Translations under genes and position numbers: made by a program
Part shown: positions 1 through 10,251 of the stretch, piece after piece
How the letters are laid out: each line of letters opens with the position of its first letter
Numbering within the stretch: position 1 is the first letter of the stretch
Origin: Gamarada debralockiae
Taxonomy: Eukaryota > Ascomycota > Leotiomycetes > Helotiales > Hyphodiscaceae
Assembly (NCBI GenBank): GCA_002803225.1
Contig: NXFV01000608.1
Span: forward strand, 1-16,504
DNA: 16,504 nt
Direction of reading: 5' to 3'
Notes under the pieces: model-generated
Database searches by the model: none
What the model was told of the DNA's origin: nothing
What the model saw: the letters and a program-made list of their open reading frames with translations, nothing else

Positions 1-902
1 CCTGGCTGGAGTCTGTGCTGGAGTGGTGTTATCCCATCACTCCACCTTAGATCATTCAAGGGTGGGGATAGTAGGCTTCGTCAATACGGGTGGGTTTTCT
101 TAGTGTGGTCATTTTTGGTATGGAAGTACCTTATTGGAATAAAAAGGGTTGGTAGGTAATGAGGCCTAATACTATCTTGTATACTTGGTTGCTGTCGCTA
201 CACCGTGGCCGGCACGCCTCGCGACTTTTACGGAGTAGTCACCGCATTGACCAACAACTATGAATGAAAATCATCTTTCTGTGTGCATTAGTATATCTCA
301 GGCTAGCTGTTCTATCCCTGTCATTAAGACAGCTACGTTCCGATCTACGATTGATACTGTAGTAGGTAGGCTAACTCAGGGCGTAATTTGGAAGATCACG
401 CTCTGCTCAGGTTTGCTCACCCTCAGCTCTTGTTAAAGCGGCAGCTGCTCATGTCCGGAGACTAAAACAGAACCGGCACGAGAACAAATTGCTTAGAGTT
501 TATTGGTTATTTGGAATGTTATCTGTAGCGAACAATGGCAGGCAGCAGAGCGAGGAACGTGAATGGGTGACGATGTTCTTAACCAGTAATACACACATCA
601 TTTGTGCTATTCTGGTAGATGCATGGAGTATCCTCCTTATTAGATAGGTTGCCAAAACTATCACGTATCGTACCTGAAAAAGGGGCGTGGACTGCGCAAG
701 TATTTAACAAAGGTTCTGAGTGTGGCACTAGGATATGAATGCAACAGCAGGGAAAAGGCTTGTAAATACATTATGAATTAACTTTTGTTTTGCAAGCTGC
801 TAGGAAGACCTCGCCTTCCAATTCCTAAATTTGAGTTGCCTCAGGCAAGCGCAATGATCGAAATCCTGCTTGCCACTGAAACATGTTAGAGCATTCGACT
901 TC
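1..902. other. Intergenic stretch, no gene recognised
   Basis: All six frames are interrupted by frequent stops and I recognise no protein family, tRNA, rRNA or transposon ends. The right-hand part lies just past the 3' end of the Zn2Cys6 regulator and probably includes its 3' UTR. A short imperfect inverted repeat (tagctgt ... acagcta, about 304-336) is too small to interpret. Confidence 0.5.
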
Positions 903-2620
903 TTACAAAACCAAAGGCATGTGCTCAGCGCTATTGCGCTGCCCCTCAAAGAGTTCCAGAAATCTCCCTACGATCCTATTAGCCCTATCCATGCAGTGGT
1001 GTAAGTTTACCATACTGGCATTCAACCATCGTTTTCCAAATTGCCCCAGCATTGAAGCCAAAGAATTCGAGGCCTCAAGACACCTCAAATTGCCGGTCTC
1101 CCGCCACATACGATCCTGCTGCAACGCAGCCATGTACACGGCATGGGGCGGGAATGGGGATATAGCGTCAATATCAACTTGGCTGATCTTTTGGTTGAAT
1201 CGATTGGCAATCCACGTGACCCCATTGAGCGAGGTCTGAAGGAATTCTGTGGAACAAGAACCAGGTTCGTTACAACATTTTTCGCGAGATTCGTGTAAGA
1301 TCATTAATCCTCTAAAGATTTGAGTTAGATGGGTCATGCAAAAGGAAAGATAACGCACCCGTAACACATGCCGATTGCCCCACAATATTGTGGCCATGGT
1401 TGGGATGTTTCTTCAGGCAGCAAACGAGAAAAGGATAGAAGAGTTCGTGCGAGCTGATCAGATTCTTGAACATCGAAAACGTGCTGGATTCTTTGATCTT
1501 TGAGATGCAAAAGGAGAAGACTCAGAACGTGAGAAACCTGTGCTTGCCGTGCGAAGGGACCGACTCGGATCGTTGAGGGAGTGGATAGAGGGAGGGGTTC
1601 GTTTGATGATATGATCTTTTAGACTGTTAGCGATTTCAGTAACGGGGTTTGGAAGATAGAGTGACTTCATGATCCCAGAGATTCCTATCCCTCGGTAAAT
1701 GATTGGGCGAGCCCAGATCCTGTGTCGCGCAAGGGCCTCCGTCTCCTCGTTCGAGGGTATAATATCTGCAAAAAGAAGAGTTACGTCTCGAGTAATGTTA
1801 AGATATATGGAGATGTATTACCTATCAAGCATCACAATGCCCCACCATACACGAAGTCCTTCCTCCATTTGAGAGAAAGAGCTGTCGTGGATCGTATTGT
1901 TGATTCCAATCAAAACCGCAGCCCTGGCAGTAGCAGCAAGCGAGATATACGCAGCAGGAATACCGTGACCAACTTCAAATAAAGATACCAAGAGTCTCGC
2001 TTGGACGACTTCCAAAGAGTTGATATTCGTTGTTTCAATCATAGCAATTGATGTTTTGAGCAAAGCATACAGTGGGGAGAGGGCATCCTGCTTGCCCTTC
2101 GCAGAAGGGATGGCGTTGATCAGAGCCATGCTCAGCGAAAGAAGACTGTAATCCGCACGTGGGCGTTCAAAAATATTCGGGAGACGTTCGTAATACTGAG
2201 TCTCTGACATAATTGGGAACCACAGATGAATAGTCCCAAAGTATGTCGCAGCCACATCGCGAACGTCCGCCACATTCCCAACAGCTTTGGATAATTGCTC
2301 AGTGAAAGCATTGGTGATACTGGACAGCACGAGCTTATCATCGTCGAACATGGAGGGAATTGAGAATTTTGGCAAAAAGATTCGAGGCGGACGGGAGTTC
2401 ACAATTGTCCGTGAACTGGGAGAGGAGCTTGAGGAACTTGACGAGCCGAGGCCCCCATAATGGCAGGCACGACCAAGACTACAGGCGATTAGTCATGCGG
2501 AAAAGGGGGGTTAACAAGGGAGGTCTACCGATAGCAGAGCGAACAGCTTGGCGTTGACCTATCACACCGCCGCTTGCGATCCCGGCAAGGAACACAAGCT
2601 TTGAGATCTTTCCGGGCCAT
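903..2620 (-). CDS. Zn2Cys6 fungal-specific transcription factor, five exons, 504 aa
   Basis: Seen: exons at 2620-2529, 2478-1822, 1765-1666, 1615-1359 and 1311-903 join to 1515 nt, an exact multiple of three with no internal stop. Introns are 50, 56, 50 and 47 nt. Exon 1 opens with a zinc binuclear cluster completed only after splicing: Cys 9, 12, 19, 26, 29 and 36 (C-x2-C-x6-C-x6-C-x2-C-x6-C), with the usual RxRKRRC basic stretch. A run of eight serines follows (about 43-50). Family knowledge: residues about 75-330 match the middle homology region of fungal regulators, including RVWWGIVMLDR near 240-250, a PLPLSTPS stretch and GPFARQAQ in exon 4. Expected role: nuclear DNA-binding activator or repressor; target genes unknown. 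Intron 3 has the unusual donor GTCACT, chosen because it joins WDHE to the conserved PLPLSTPS block in frame and has a CTAAC branch site. It could regulate the nearby P450, but that is only proximity. Confidence 0.93.
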
Positions 2621-2802
2621 ATGGGGTAAATTGAAACTGAATCACAGGATGCAGAGTGTATGGTCGAGGCACCATATTGTTTTCTCTAGTGGGTAGCATT
2701 GTGAAAAGTGACGAGAAAGGTGTTTTGTTGAGAACGAAACGATGTTCAGTAATCAGGAGAAACTTGAAAGTTTGTCAGCATGGATCCGGATCCGTGTTGT
2801 AC

Positions 2803-2810
2803 TCACGTGA
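2803..2810. promoter_or_regulatory. TCACGTGA E-box palindrome, copy 1
   Basis: Perfect 8-bp palindrome with a CACGTG core, 183 bp upstream of the Zn2Cys6 start codon. This core is the classical site of fungal bHLH regulators such as Cbf1/Pho4/Tye7-type proteins. A second identical copy lies 141 bp further upstream. Function is inferred from the motif alone. Confidence 0.35.
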
Positions 2811-2943
2811 TATCGACCTGGGCATGTGTCTCTCCGATAACTAGCTAAATTCTTCGGACGGTATGAGAATATTGAGTGTGGAAAGGTTTTGCTTCGGAGA
2901 GCTTACCTACTTTTCTCCAGAAGTCCTCGTTGGAGTATGTAAG

Positions 2944-2951
2944 TCACGTGA
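2944..2951. promoter_or_regulatory. TCACGTGA E-box palindrome, copy 2
   Basis: Second perfect TCACGTGA, 324 bp upstream of the Zn2Cys6 start codon. Other CACGTG cores in the window (near 1213 and 9712) have CCACGTGAC flanks instead, so the 8-bp form was noticed only at this pair. Confidence 0.35.
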
Positions 2952-3245
2952 TCCACCAGCAAAATTTTTGACCCACGTTAGAGCGCGTTCCGTTTCTTTT
3001 CTCAACAACAGCTTTGCGGCACCAGAAATGCGACTGTCTTGCCAGTTGTGTGGATATCCTTGATCTGAGTCCTACCAAGACTTCTTCCTCTGGGTACTCT
3101 TTTCCATGGCTTGTCGATGGGGAGTAGGTGTATATCAAAAATTGGTTTTTTTACGGGAAGTCAAGAAGGTGCTCCATATTCAAAATGGTTGTTTTTGTGG
3201 TTCATAACTTCATAAGAAGACAGTTGCTTCTCAATCTTTACAACT

Positions 3246-3870
3246 TTATCTCAGATAGTCCATGACTTCTATGAGCCTACAATTGGTTTTATCCACCTTC
3301 GTATCGAATTCTGGTTTACTCCACTTCGCGAATTTCTCCACTATGAGACGAGCAATGGATTGGCACTTCCAATTCATTTCCTTCTTAGCAACAGATCAGT
3401 AGGCTGTCAAAAAAGAAATACGGCATATTTTCAGGAGCAGCTTACTACAAGATCTGCGTCAGTCGTATCTTGTCCTCTGCCCCTGATCCTAAGAGCCATG
3501 CATTCATGATTTCAATAGTCACCGGATGGAAGCGCAACTGCATTGCTTTAAACCCAGCCTGCTTCTCTTTGTATGCACGACCTTGATCTTTCTCCTTACG
3601 GATTTGTTGTTTGATTCTCTAGATCTCCTCTTTAATGTTTTGGAGGAGGGTCGGCAGCTTGCTCAGGAGTTCGGTACAATCGAGTCTTGCTTGATAGGCT
3701 GAGTCGCGTTCAATGACTCCGGGTTTCGCGTCGGCGAGTGCGGCGTCAGCCCTTTCGACGACATTCTACGACACCTTCAGTGGAATTCGGGAAGCTCCAA
3801 ACCGGTGGGAAAGATTTGGACACGCTTGGTTTCGAAGTGAACCTTTGACATTTAGGTGGCAAGGTGGGAT
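3246..3870 (-). pseudogene. Decayed Lys/Glu-rich (coiled-coil-like) coding segment, unknown family
   Basis: Seen on the minus strand: a long frame rich in Lys, Glu, Gln and Ala (AYQARLDCTELLSKLP, then KQQIRKEKDQGRAYKEKQAG) interrupted by in-frame TAG at 3621-3619 and a further TAG near 3767. A stretch reading HFETKRVQIFPTGLELPEF lies upstream in another frame. Below about 3445 a donor-like GTAGTAAG and a TTGACAG acceptor suggest an old intron of about 45 nt. Beyond it another open frame (KKEMNWKCQSIARLIVEKFAKW) ends at TAA 3248-3246, but it does not join in phase. I do not recognise the family. The interruptions and frame changes make it a pseudogene more likely than a live gene. The segment at 5129-5456 has the same strand and composition and may be its 5' end. 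Unknown introns could remove some of the stops. Confidence 0.55.
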
Positions 3871-5128
3871 GAATCTCTAGCTATGCTATATACATTTAAA
3901 CACAGTGAGATAGCCCCCTGACGAAAAAATGGGAGGTTCCAGATCAATCCTATTATCTAAAGCCCAGTTAGGAAACGTTGAGTTCGAAATATATTCAAAA
4001 AAGCCAATGGAAAGTTGCTTTAAATGAAAATGTAAGGGCAGCTATGAGCATAATTTCTTGACCGTGGTGCGACAATGAATCGGCTCAGGCGTCCAGGCAG
4101 GAATGTAATTTGAGGAGTAACAGTTCTAATTCAGTAGAAAGAAACCGTCATCATATGGGCTCAAACAGATGTGGCATCCAACACTGGCCATGAAGATTTG
4201 GAAGACGTTCACAAGCAAACTTTCAAAGAGACTGAAGGGTTCAGCATCAGTCGTAGACCAGAGACATTATAGGTTCGCTTTGTCACTGGCTAGCCCGCCA
4301 CAGAATTGAGAAGGCACGGTGATTGAGATCTATTTGAAAAGTTCCATTTGGTGCCTATACCGAGAAATTTGGGAAGGAAGCACTTCACCTGAACACTAGG
4401 TGCAGCCCATAGCGAGAGCATCCGAATACAAGTTACATGCCTAATTGCAGTACCCTTCCTTCCAGGCTCGTAGGGATTGACATCCATCCCATAGCACGGT
4501 CCATTAATCGTAGGAAAATCTGTCCAAATCGAGGAGGTCAATGACAGGGCGGCCAGAAGAAAGTGGGTCGAGGGAGGCGAAACGTAGATAGTCGAGCAAT
4601 CCCAAAGCGAAAATCGAGATGAAGCAAACGAGTCGAAAGACATGGGGCTCGTATGAGTGGTATCGAAAAGTTGAAAAAACTTGGAGGTAGTTACGAAAAA
4701 CGTGAATCATTGCGGAAGTGAAACTAGGAATCTTTGTAAGCTAGATAAGCTTGGAGAGAGGAGTGACACAAACAGTGCTGGAAGGTGATGAACGAATCAG
4801 ATCTAGCAGCGATAGAATCAATTCAGTGGAGTTGGGGAGTTGCCTCGTCGCTCTTCACTTGCTGGGTTGCAACAGACTCACTAGACTGTGACTGGAAATC
4901 TTTGGATGCGCTCTGGAAAAGGGTTCTACGCTTGAACAACACTCTCTTACAGGGCTTTTTTTTTGTGTTGTGGGGGGGGGGGTTCTCGCGTGCGAAATTT
5001 GGACTCTTAAGCTTTTCGACTTTGTGAATATATCGCTTATAGTTTGCAGCTTTGCAACTCTTTCCCGCTATTGAACGGAACTTTAGTAAGTTTCCTCAAA
5101 ACGACAAAACGAAGCAAGCTTAACTTAC
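3871..5128. other. Gap between two decayed segments, no recognisable gene
   Basis: About 1.25 kb separating the two decayed Lys/Glu-rich segments. Minus-strand frames of 117 and 68 codons near 4290-4710 overlap each other and show no family resemblance. If the two flanking segments are one gene, this gap would hold lost exons, long introns or an insertion; I saw no terminal repeats or target-site duplication that would prove an insertion. A long T run and G run lie near its right end. Confidence 0.4.
4956..4982. repeat. Homopolymer block: T9 and G11
   Basis: Nine T (4956-4964), a short GTGTTGT spacer, then eleven G (4972-4982). Runs this long are prone to slippage and to sequencing error, so nearby reading frames should be treated with caution. 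Confidence 0.8.
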
Positions 5129-5456
5129 TGAATCCGTTCCTAGCCATCATGATCATACTGAAGTTGCAAAATTGGCCATTCCTGCTGGAATCCTAGGCCA
5201 ACAACATTAAATTTTTCAGCCATCATCTGAATATTTAGCGCCGCCAATTCACAGTGTGAACTCTTCTTATAGTTCTCCAGGATAGAATTTCAGAGAGCCT
5301 CGAATTTAGCTTCGTTGGGTGTCCTAACAGCCTTCACCGGCTTTTCCAGAAGCTTGTTGCATTCATCTTTGGGTTCGAAGGCAGTATCCACTTCCGACAT
5401 TGCGGCTTTTGCCCCGCGAATACAGTGTCAATCTTATCGAAGATGTTCGAAGACAT
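5129..5456 (-). pseudogene. Decayed 5' exon of an unknown Lys/Glu-rich protein
   Basis: Seen: an ATG at 5456 starts MSSNIFDKIDTVFAG, then the frame shifts near 5412-5417 and continues as AAMSEVDTAFEPKDECNKLL and onward to about 5129. The downstream frame is broken by TGA at 5292-5290 and TAG at 5142-5140. A consensus donor GTAAGT sits at 5128-5123, as expected at the end of an exon. With the lesions ignored this would be a soluble, charged, helix-prone N-terminus of about 109 residues. I do not recognise the family. Same strand and similar composition as the decayed segment at 3246-3870, so the two may be the ends of one gene. One frameshift plus two stops within 330 bp argues against a functional gene. 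Confidence 0.6.
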
Positions 5457-5725
5457 CTTGGCTTCTGTGGAAAGACGAATTCACACAGAAGACGTGCAAG
5501 GGAGATCATGGAGATATACCTCGCATGATAGCTTTGTTCGTTGGTTGGAAGACGATCTGGGATGATGAGATATGATGGTTGTTGCAGGTTCGAAAAGTTT
5601 CCGAGGTCGAAGGAGAAAGGTGCCTCAAAGTAAATGTGCGCGATTAAAAAATTTGGCGAGTATCTTTTGTATTAGTGAATCTATTCTGTGAATGAGCGAA
5701 GTGAATACTTTAATCACATGGCTCT

Positions 5726-7487
5726 TCAGAGCTTCTTCTCCTTCCTGGTGACCCTCATCCACATCTCACTCTGCACAAATACTCCCAAACAAACCGATTT
5801 CCAAGGCCTCGAAGGATCCACAATCTGGAAATCAAAATTTCTTACCAACTACAACCTATCAGCATCATTCCTATTACTCTTTCCCTACACTCAAAATTCC
5901 TAACTCACCTCAATAATGACTTTATTTAACTCAATTATCGCCACGTTCTTCCCAAGACAATGCCACTTCCCATGACTGAAGATCAACTCCCACACCGCAT
6001 CCATTTCCTTCAACCTCGCCTTATCATCAATCAACCATCTCTCGGGCCGGAATTCATTGGCATCCTCTCCCCAGATCTCTTTGCTGCGAAATACTCCCCA
6101 GGCAGCGTACCCGATATGCGTCCCACCGGGTACGAAGATGCCGTTGATCGTATCGCCACCTTTGGGGACCTCTTTTGAGGAGAGTCCTGTGACGGGTGGC
6201 CAGATTCGCAGCCCTTCTTTAATGATCGCTTGCAGATAGGGCATCTTGCGCGCTTCGGCGTCGGAGATGGGTGAGGATGGTGCGAATGTCTCTATTTCCG
6301 CGAGGAGTTTGGATAGGATGGGCGGTGACGTGGTGACGTATAGCATTATGGCTCGGATCGCAGTTGCTGTTGTGTCTGAGCCAGCGAGACTGCCTTGTCA
6401 GCTTGGAAAAGGGGTTGCGGCCAGGACAACGAACAATTGGAGCAGAATTTCTGATTCCGCTTCGTCTTGTGTGAGGCCGTGGGCTACGAATGAGCCTAGC
6501 ATATCTCTCCTGACCTTCTTGTTCGGGCCAAACCTCTCGCCGGCGAGCTCTTTGGCGACCCTGTTACCGTCAGTCGACGTATATTAAGTGCCGCTAATGT
6601 CTTACCCCATGACCTTGCCGAATCCAATCTTGTCTTTTGAGCTAGGTAGGAGGCTCTTGAGTAGGGGTAATTGCAGCAAGGCCCTTACAAATGGCAGAAC
6701 TGTGAGTAGAATGATGACAGGCCCAGCTTCGTCTAGCATCTCGATGTATTTATGAACATCTTCATCCCGTTTCAAATCTCCAAACGCTTTGCCAAATGCC
6801 AGGCTTGAAATGACATCTAGAGTAAAGTACTGCGCTTTGCGACCGAAGTCCATGGGTCTGTAGGCTGTGGCTGTGGATATGTATTTCGAGTCAATCAGTT
6901 TGACCAATGCGGCAATGTTGTCGTCAATCGTCTGCTCCATTCGATCGTTTTCTTTCCCCGCGTACTGATCTAAATCAGCGAAGATCTCGTTTCTGGACGA
7001 GGAAACGTACGCCCGCAGCCATCTTAGCCCTAAGTATCCCATGTTTACGCTCGTCTGTCTGCGACAAAAGGTTATCTTTGTTGGGATCAAACCTGAATCC
7101 TTGATAATAAGGCGCCCGTGAGTAAGGCGATCGAACGCCGAGCATTCGGCGCAGCAAATCGGGATCAGAGGTAACGAGGTCATTTGGGCCGATGCGTGCG
7201 AGTTTGCCTTTCAACGTCAGTTTGTCTCCTATTCCTCGATATGTGTTTTTTGTACCATATTTCTCCGAGATTTCAGCCAAATCCAAATGCGTCCTTCCGC
7301 TGGCGTGGGCGCGAATCACCCACCACTTCGACCACCCCACCCAGAACGGCCCGGGGACGTGTCGCAGACGATACCACACGCGGATTGCATTCGCAATATA
7401 TAGAAATGCAAAAAGTCCACCAATAATGCACGAAGAGGTTTTCCAATCATCCAGAACGGTATCAGAGAGCGTTGATACGATAGTCAT
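5726..7487 (-). CDS. Cytochrome P450 monooxygenase, pisatin-demethylase-like, five exons, 521 aa
   Basis: Seen: exons 7487-7011, 6964-6606, 6560-6435, 6389-5909 and 5848-5726 join to 1566 nt without a stop; introns are 46, 45, 45 and 60 nt. The N-terminus carries a hydrophobic anchor (IIGGLFAFLYIANAI) followed by the proline-rich hinge RHVPGPF, so the enzyme should sit on the endoplasmic reticulum facing the cytosol. Landmarks: I-helix AGSDTT at 323-328, ExxR as EGLR at 379-382, FRPERW at 434-439, and the heme loop FSHGKWHCLG with ligand Cys465. Family knowledge: the PYSRAPYYQG ... GYAGKEN region resembles the CYP57/pisatin demethylase group, which oxidises plant phenolics or secondary metabolites; the real substrate is unknown. 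Length is normal. Intron 3 uses the weak donor GTTCGT, chosen because it gives ILLQFLAGSDTT in frame. All key residues are present, so it is probably active. It needs a P450 reductase encoded elsewhere. Confidence 0.95.
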
Positions 7488-7897
7488 AGTGGGTAAATTC
7501 GAGGCGTCGGCTAGACCGTATGTTGTGGACTGCGAGAATGTGTACAGGAATAATCGTGATTTGAAGACTCAAGCTGTCTGGTCGCCTTTTTATATGAACT
7601 CGTTGATCTTCGCACATGATTCATGCAGGGGTTTACCCATTCAGTATTTCCCAGGTACAAGCGGGGTGTCGTCGGCAGCCTGCATGCATATTCACGGACG
7701 TATTACCAGCTGTGTAATGGAGTCCGACAAATGGCCCTTGTTACCACTTGGCTGATTTCTATGATATAAATTTAGGCGCAAGAGACGGAGATATTTGAAA
7801 GAAGAGTATGAATGGTAGAGACTCCCGGAAAGTTTTCTTCTCCTTTGCGATCTTCGTCTCAAAATTTTGTGCAATTGCCAGCTCATCGCACTTGAAA
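7488..7897. other. Divergent intergenic region between P450 and methyltransferase pseudogene
   Basis: About 410 bp between the P450 start codon (minus strand) and the probable start of the methyltransferase pseudogene (plus strand). It holds the P450 TATA box at 7587-7594. Frames running through it are antisense extensions of P450 exon 1 and are not believed. The arrangement would have allowed shared control of both genes while the methyltransferase was alive. Confidence 0.5.
7587..7594 (-). promoter_or_regulatory. TATA box of the P450 gene
   Basis: On the minus strand the sequence reads CATATAAAAAGG, a good TATA element, 100 bp upstream of the P450 start codon. Transcription would then start about 30 bp further on, leaving a 5' UTR of roughly 70 nt. 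Motif and position only. Confidence 0.5.
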
Positions 7898-9404
7898 ATG
7901 TCAGAACCTCAAGAAAATTGCACTATTGGAAGCTGAAGTGATTTTATCGAGTCTTGTGAACTATCAAGTGGTGACAGCAGCTTAGGCTGATGACCACGTA
8001 GACAATGATTTCGCACTTGGAGATGTAAGATATTGATGGACGTTCGGGGTGTAACGCAGCTCATCTTTACCAGGACGGGACTATCGCAAGTTCCACAACA
8101 TCCATTGGGTCTAGTATCCTGAAACATCGACGAGAGAATGGAAGGACGTACTATGCCTACAAAGAAGGAAGTGAATTCGCACTTCATACGAGAAGCGATA
8201 GGTACTGACCCGCTCAGAATACGACTTCACGAATGATGAGGTGAGCGACTTCCTTGTGATACAATGTTCGGTTCAATTGATGGCCGATGTGGGGAGAAAA
8301 CGATAGACTAGGTATGAGGCAAATATTGACTGGTGAATTTGCGGCTGATCGAATCAGATCTTCAGCATCATTTATATTCCATCTACTAAAATGGAAAATT
8401 ATTCATAGCTCCTCTCGACGTCAAAAAGGTCCATCGCGTGCTAGATTCGGGAACTGGGACTGGAATTTGGGCAATTGAATTCGGTGAGGCCACTGCCGTG
8501 AATATGTGGTTGAGATATATGACGACGAACAGCGGATGAGCACCCCAAGTCAAAGGTAAGCCTAAAGGAACAAGATTGATGAAGTGCTGACCCGTTGAAA
8601 GGTCCTTGGGATCGATCTGAGCCTTCCTTGTATGAATTCTACTCACAGTAAAATCTTTGAGGGCATGCTGCTGACAGTTGGAGAATTCCACCAATGGGAC
8701 CTTCGAAGTGGATGACTTGGAAGAACAATGGACGTTCGCAGAGAAGTTTGATTATTGACACAGCCGCATGATGACGGTCGCAATTCAGAAATGGCCCAAA
8801 TTCTTCGAGCAAGCTTTCGAGTAAGATCCCGTGGCCTGTGATCGAACTCTGCTATATTAAAAACATCTTACTCCCGGTGGTTGGATTGAATTGAGCAATG
8901 TCTCGTTCCCGTTCATTGCGACGACGATTCAATGGATCCTCATTCAGCATTGCGGAAATGGTCTGAGCTGATGTTTGAGACGAGTACAAAGATCGGTCGG
9001 AGCTTGGACAGTGCCAAAATGCACAAGGATGAGATGATTAAAGTCGGGTTCAGCGACATTGTTGAAAAGAAGGATACTTGGCCAATGAACCGCTGGCCGA
9101 AGAGCAAGAAGTATAAGAATCTGTGTATGACTTCGAAGAAGTTTGAAGGAGCGTAACTGATGGTAACAGAGATGTGCACTTGCGAGAACCTGACTTCCAG
9201 ACTTTCGGGCTTGAACATGGCCTTATTTACCCGAGTTTTGGGCATGTCAGTCGATGAGACAGAGGCTTACTCGGTAAATGTGAGAACGAAATGAAGGATA
9301 CAAAGATCCCATGCTTGTTCGACTATATGAGTGTACATTCAGAGATAAATGGAATAAAGCTGACTTCCAAAAGATACACATTGTATGACAAGAAGCCAGA
9401 GTAG
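7898..9404 (+). pseudogene. LaeA-like class I SAM-dependent methyltransferase, pseudogene
   Basis: Seen: pieces of one methyltransferase in the right order but in changing frames. These are a probable start MSEPQEN at 7898; DNDFALGD before an intron (8025-8073); SIGSSILKHRRENGRTYYAY (about 8093-8152); LQHH then the SAM-binding motif VLDSGTGTGIWAIEF (8438-8482); FEVDDLEEQWTFAEKFDY (8702-8755); WPKFFEQAFE ending at donor GTAAGA (8821); LTPGGWIELSNVSFP; ALRKWSELMFETS; VGFSDIVEKKDTWPMNRWP; MALFTRVLGMSVDE; and a terminal YDKKPE-stop (9402-9404). Lesions: in-frame TGA 7934-7936, TAA 8387-8389, TGA 8756-8758, a frameshift near 8915-8930, a break after 9150, and no usable AG acceptor before LTPGGW. 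Family knowledge: LaeA-like/TAM-domain enzymes methylate small molecules or act in control of secondary metabolism. Multiple independent lesions make this clearly dead. Exact 5' end uncertain. Confidence 0.87.
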
Positions 9405-10251
9405 GGTTTGGCCGACTTCCAGCACTCAATAGCAGTACGACCAATTGCCAAGTCGTACGATGCCGCTGACGAAACTAACAAGAAATGATCTCTTTTGCAA
9501 TTCTATGATTCGCTCTCCATGTATCGATATTGCGTGATTTCGAGCCCCGGATTATTTTTTTCGTTTTGTCATCTCTACCAATATTGCAAAGCTCTGATCT
9601 TGTTGCTTTCAACTGCCCAAATGTTCGGAATTGTGGGAACGAAGGTTTACCGCCGCTCGACAGTATCCGTTGTCTGTCCATACTGACAAAATTTCAGAAG
9701 CTGTTCCATCACCACGTGACCTGGGAATCGAGCATCATAGTGAGGACGGAAAGGGCTGGGAATATCACGTCACTCCATAGGACCCCGTCTTGCCCCTCAT
9801 TACAATGTCATCGCCGCTCCGGCCTCATAGAAACCCAAGTTGTGGGCCAAGTTCAATAAGATGTTGGCATAAATGTTGCCGGTGAGGGGGACTGTCCTGG
9901 AGCAGACCTTTTCCGGTGTCTAAATGTTGTTGAGGATCAGTCAGTCTCTGCTAAAAATGCGGGAGAAGGAACAATTATACTTCGATTTCCTGCAGAATGT
10001 GAAGGTAAGGATTCAAGAATTCATCTGTCATAGGGATGGTAGGTGGCTGTAAAAAGGACGCGGTACTGAGAACTTAGCGTAATATGATAGCGCGGGGAAG
10101 TTGCCACCCCCCTTTTTGGAATGGCTGGATATGGAAAACGAGCTTGTGAGCTTGATGTAAGAACTTTCGAGTGATTAGGCCGTTTAAACGCGAGATGTGC
10201 GCGATTACGGAAGATAGAGTCTGTGTAGAGCGGGTTTTAGAGCATACCAGA
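9405..10251. other. Intergenic stretch, no gene recognised
   Basis: Lies between the end of the methyltransferase pseudogene and the stop codon of the HAD phosphatase. Frames of up to about 109 codons occur on both strands but overlap one another, lack family resemblance and look like chance. Probably contains the 3' UTR of the phosphatase gene on its right side. Confidence 0.5.

Larger units (their letters stand above)
2621..3245. other. Upstream region of the Zn2Cys6 gene, no gene recognised
   Basis: Lies between the start codon of the minus-strand regulator and the first decayed Lys/Glu-rich segment. Short frames of 60-66 codons occur on both strands but overlap one another and resemble nothing I know. 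The stretch holds two TCACGTGA palindromes and a GGATCCGGATCC block (2782-2793), so it most likely contains the regulator's promoter. No clear TATA box was seen. Confidence 0.45.

Noticed and set aside
883..1239. Plus-strand frame of 118 codons
   Set aside because: Antisense shadow of the last exon of the Zn2Cys6 gene.
4290..4710. Two overlapping minus-strand frames (117 and 68 codons) as exons of a gene
   Set aside because: They overlap in different frames, no convincing splice joins them and no motif is recognisable.
6246..6587. Plus-strand frame of 113 codons
   Set aside because: Antisense shadow of P450 exons 3 and 4.
7192..7755. Plus-strand frame of 187 codons over the P450 5' end
   Set aside because: Runs antisense through P450 exon 1 and its promoter and resembles no family; the minus-strand P450 explains the region.
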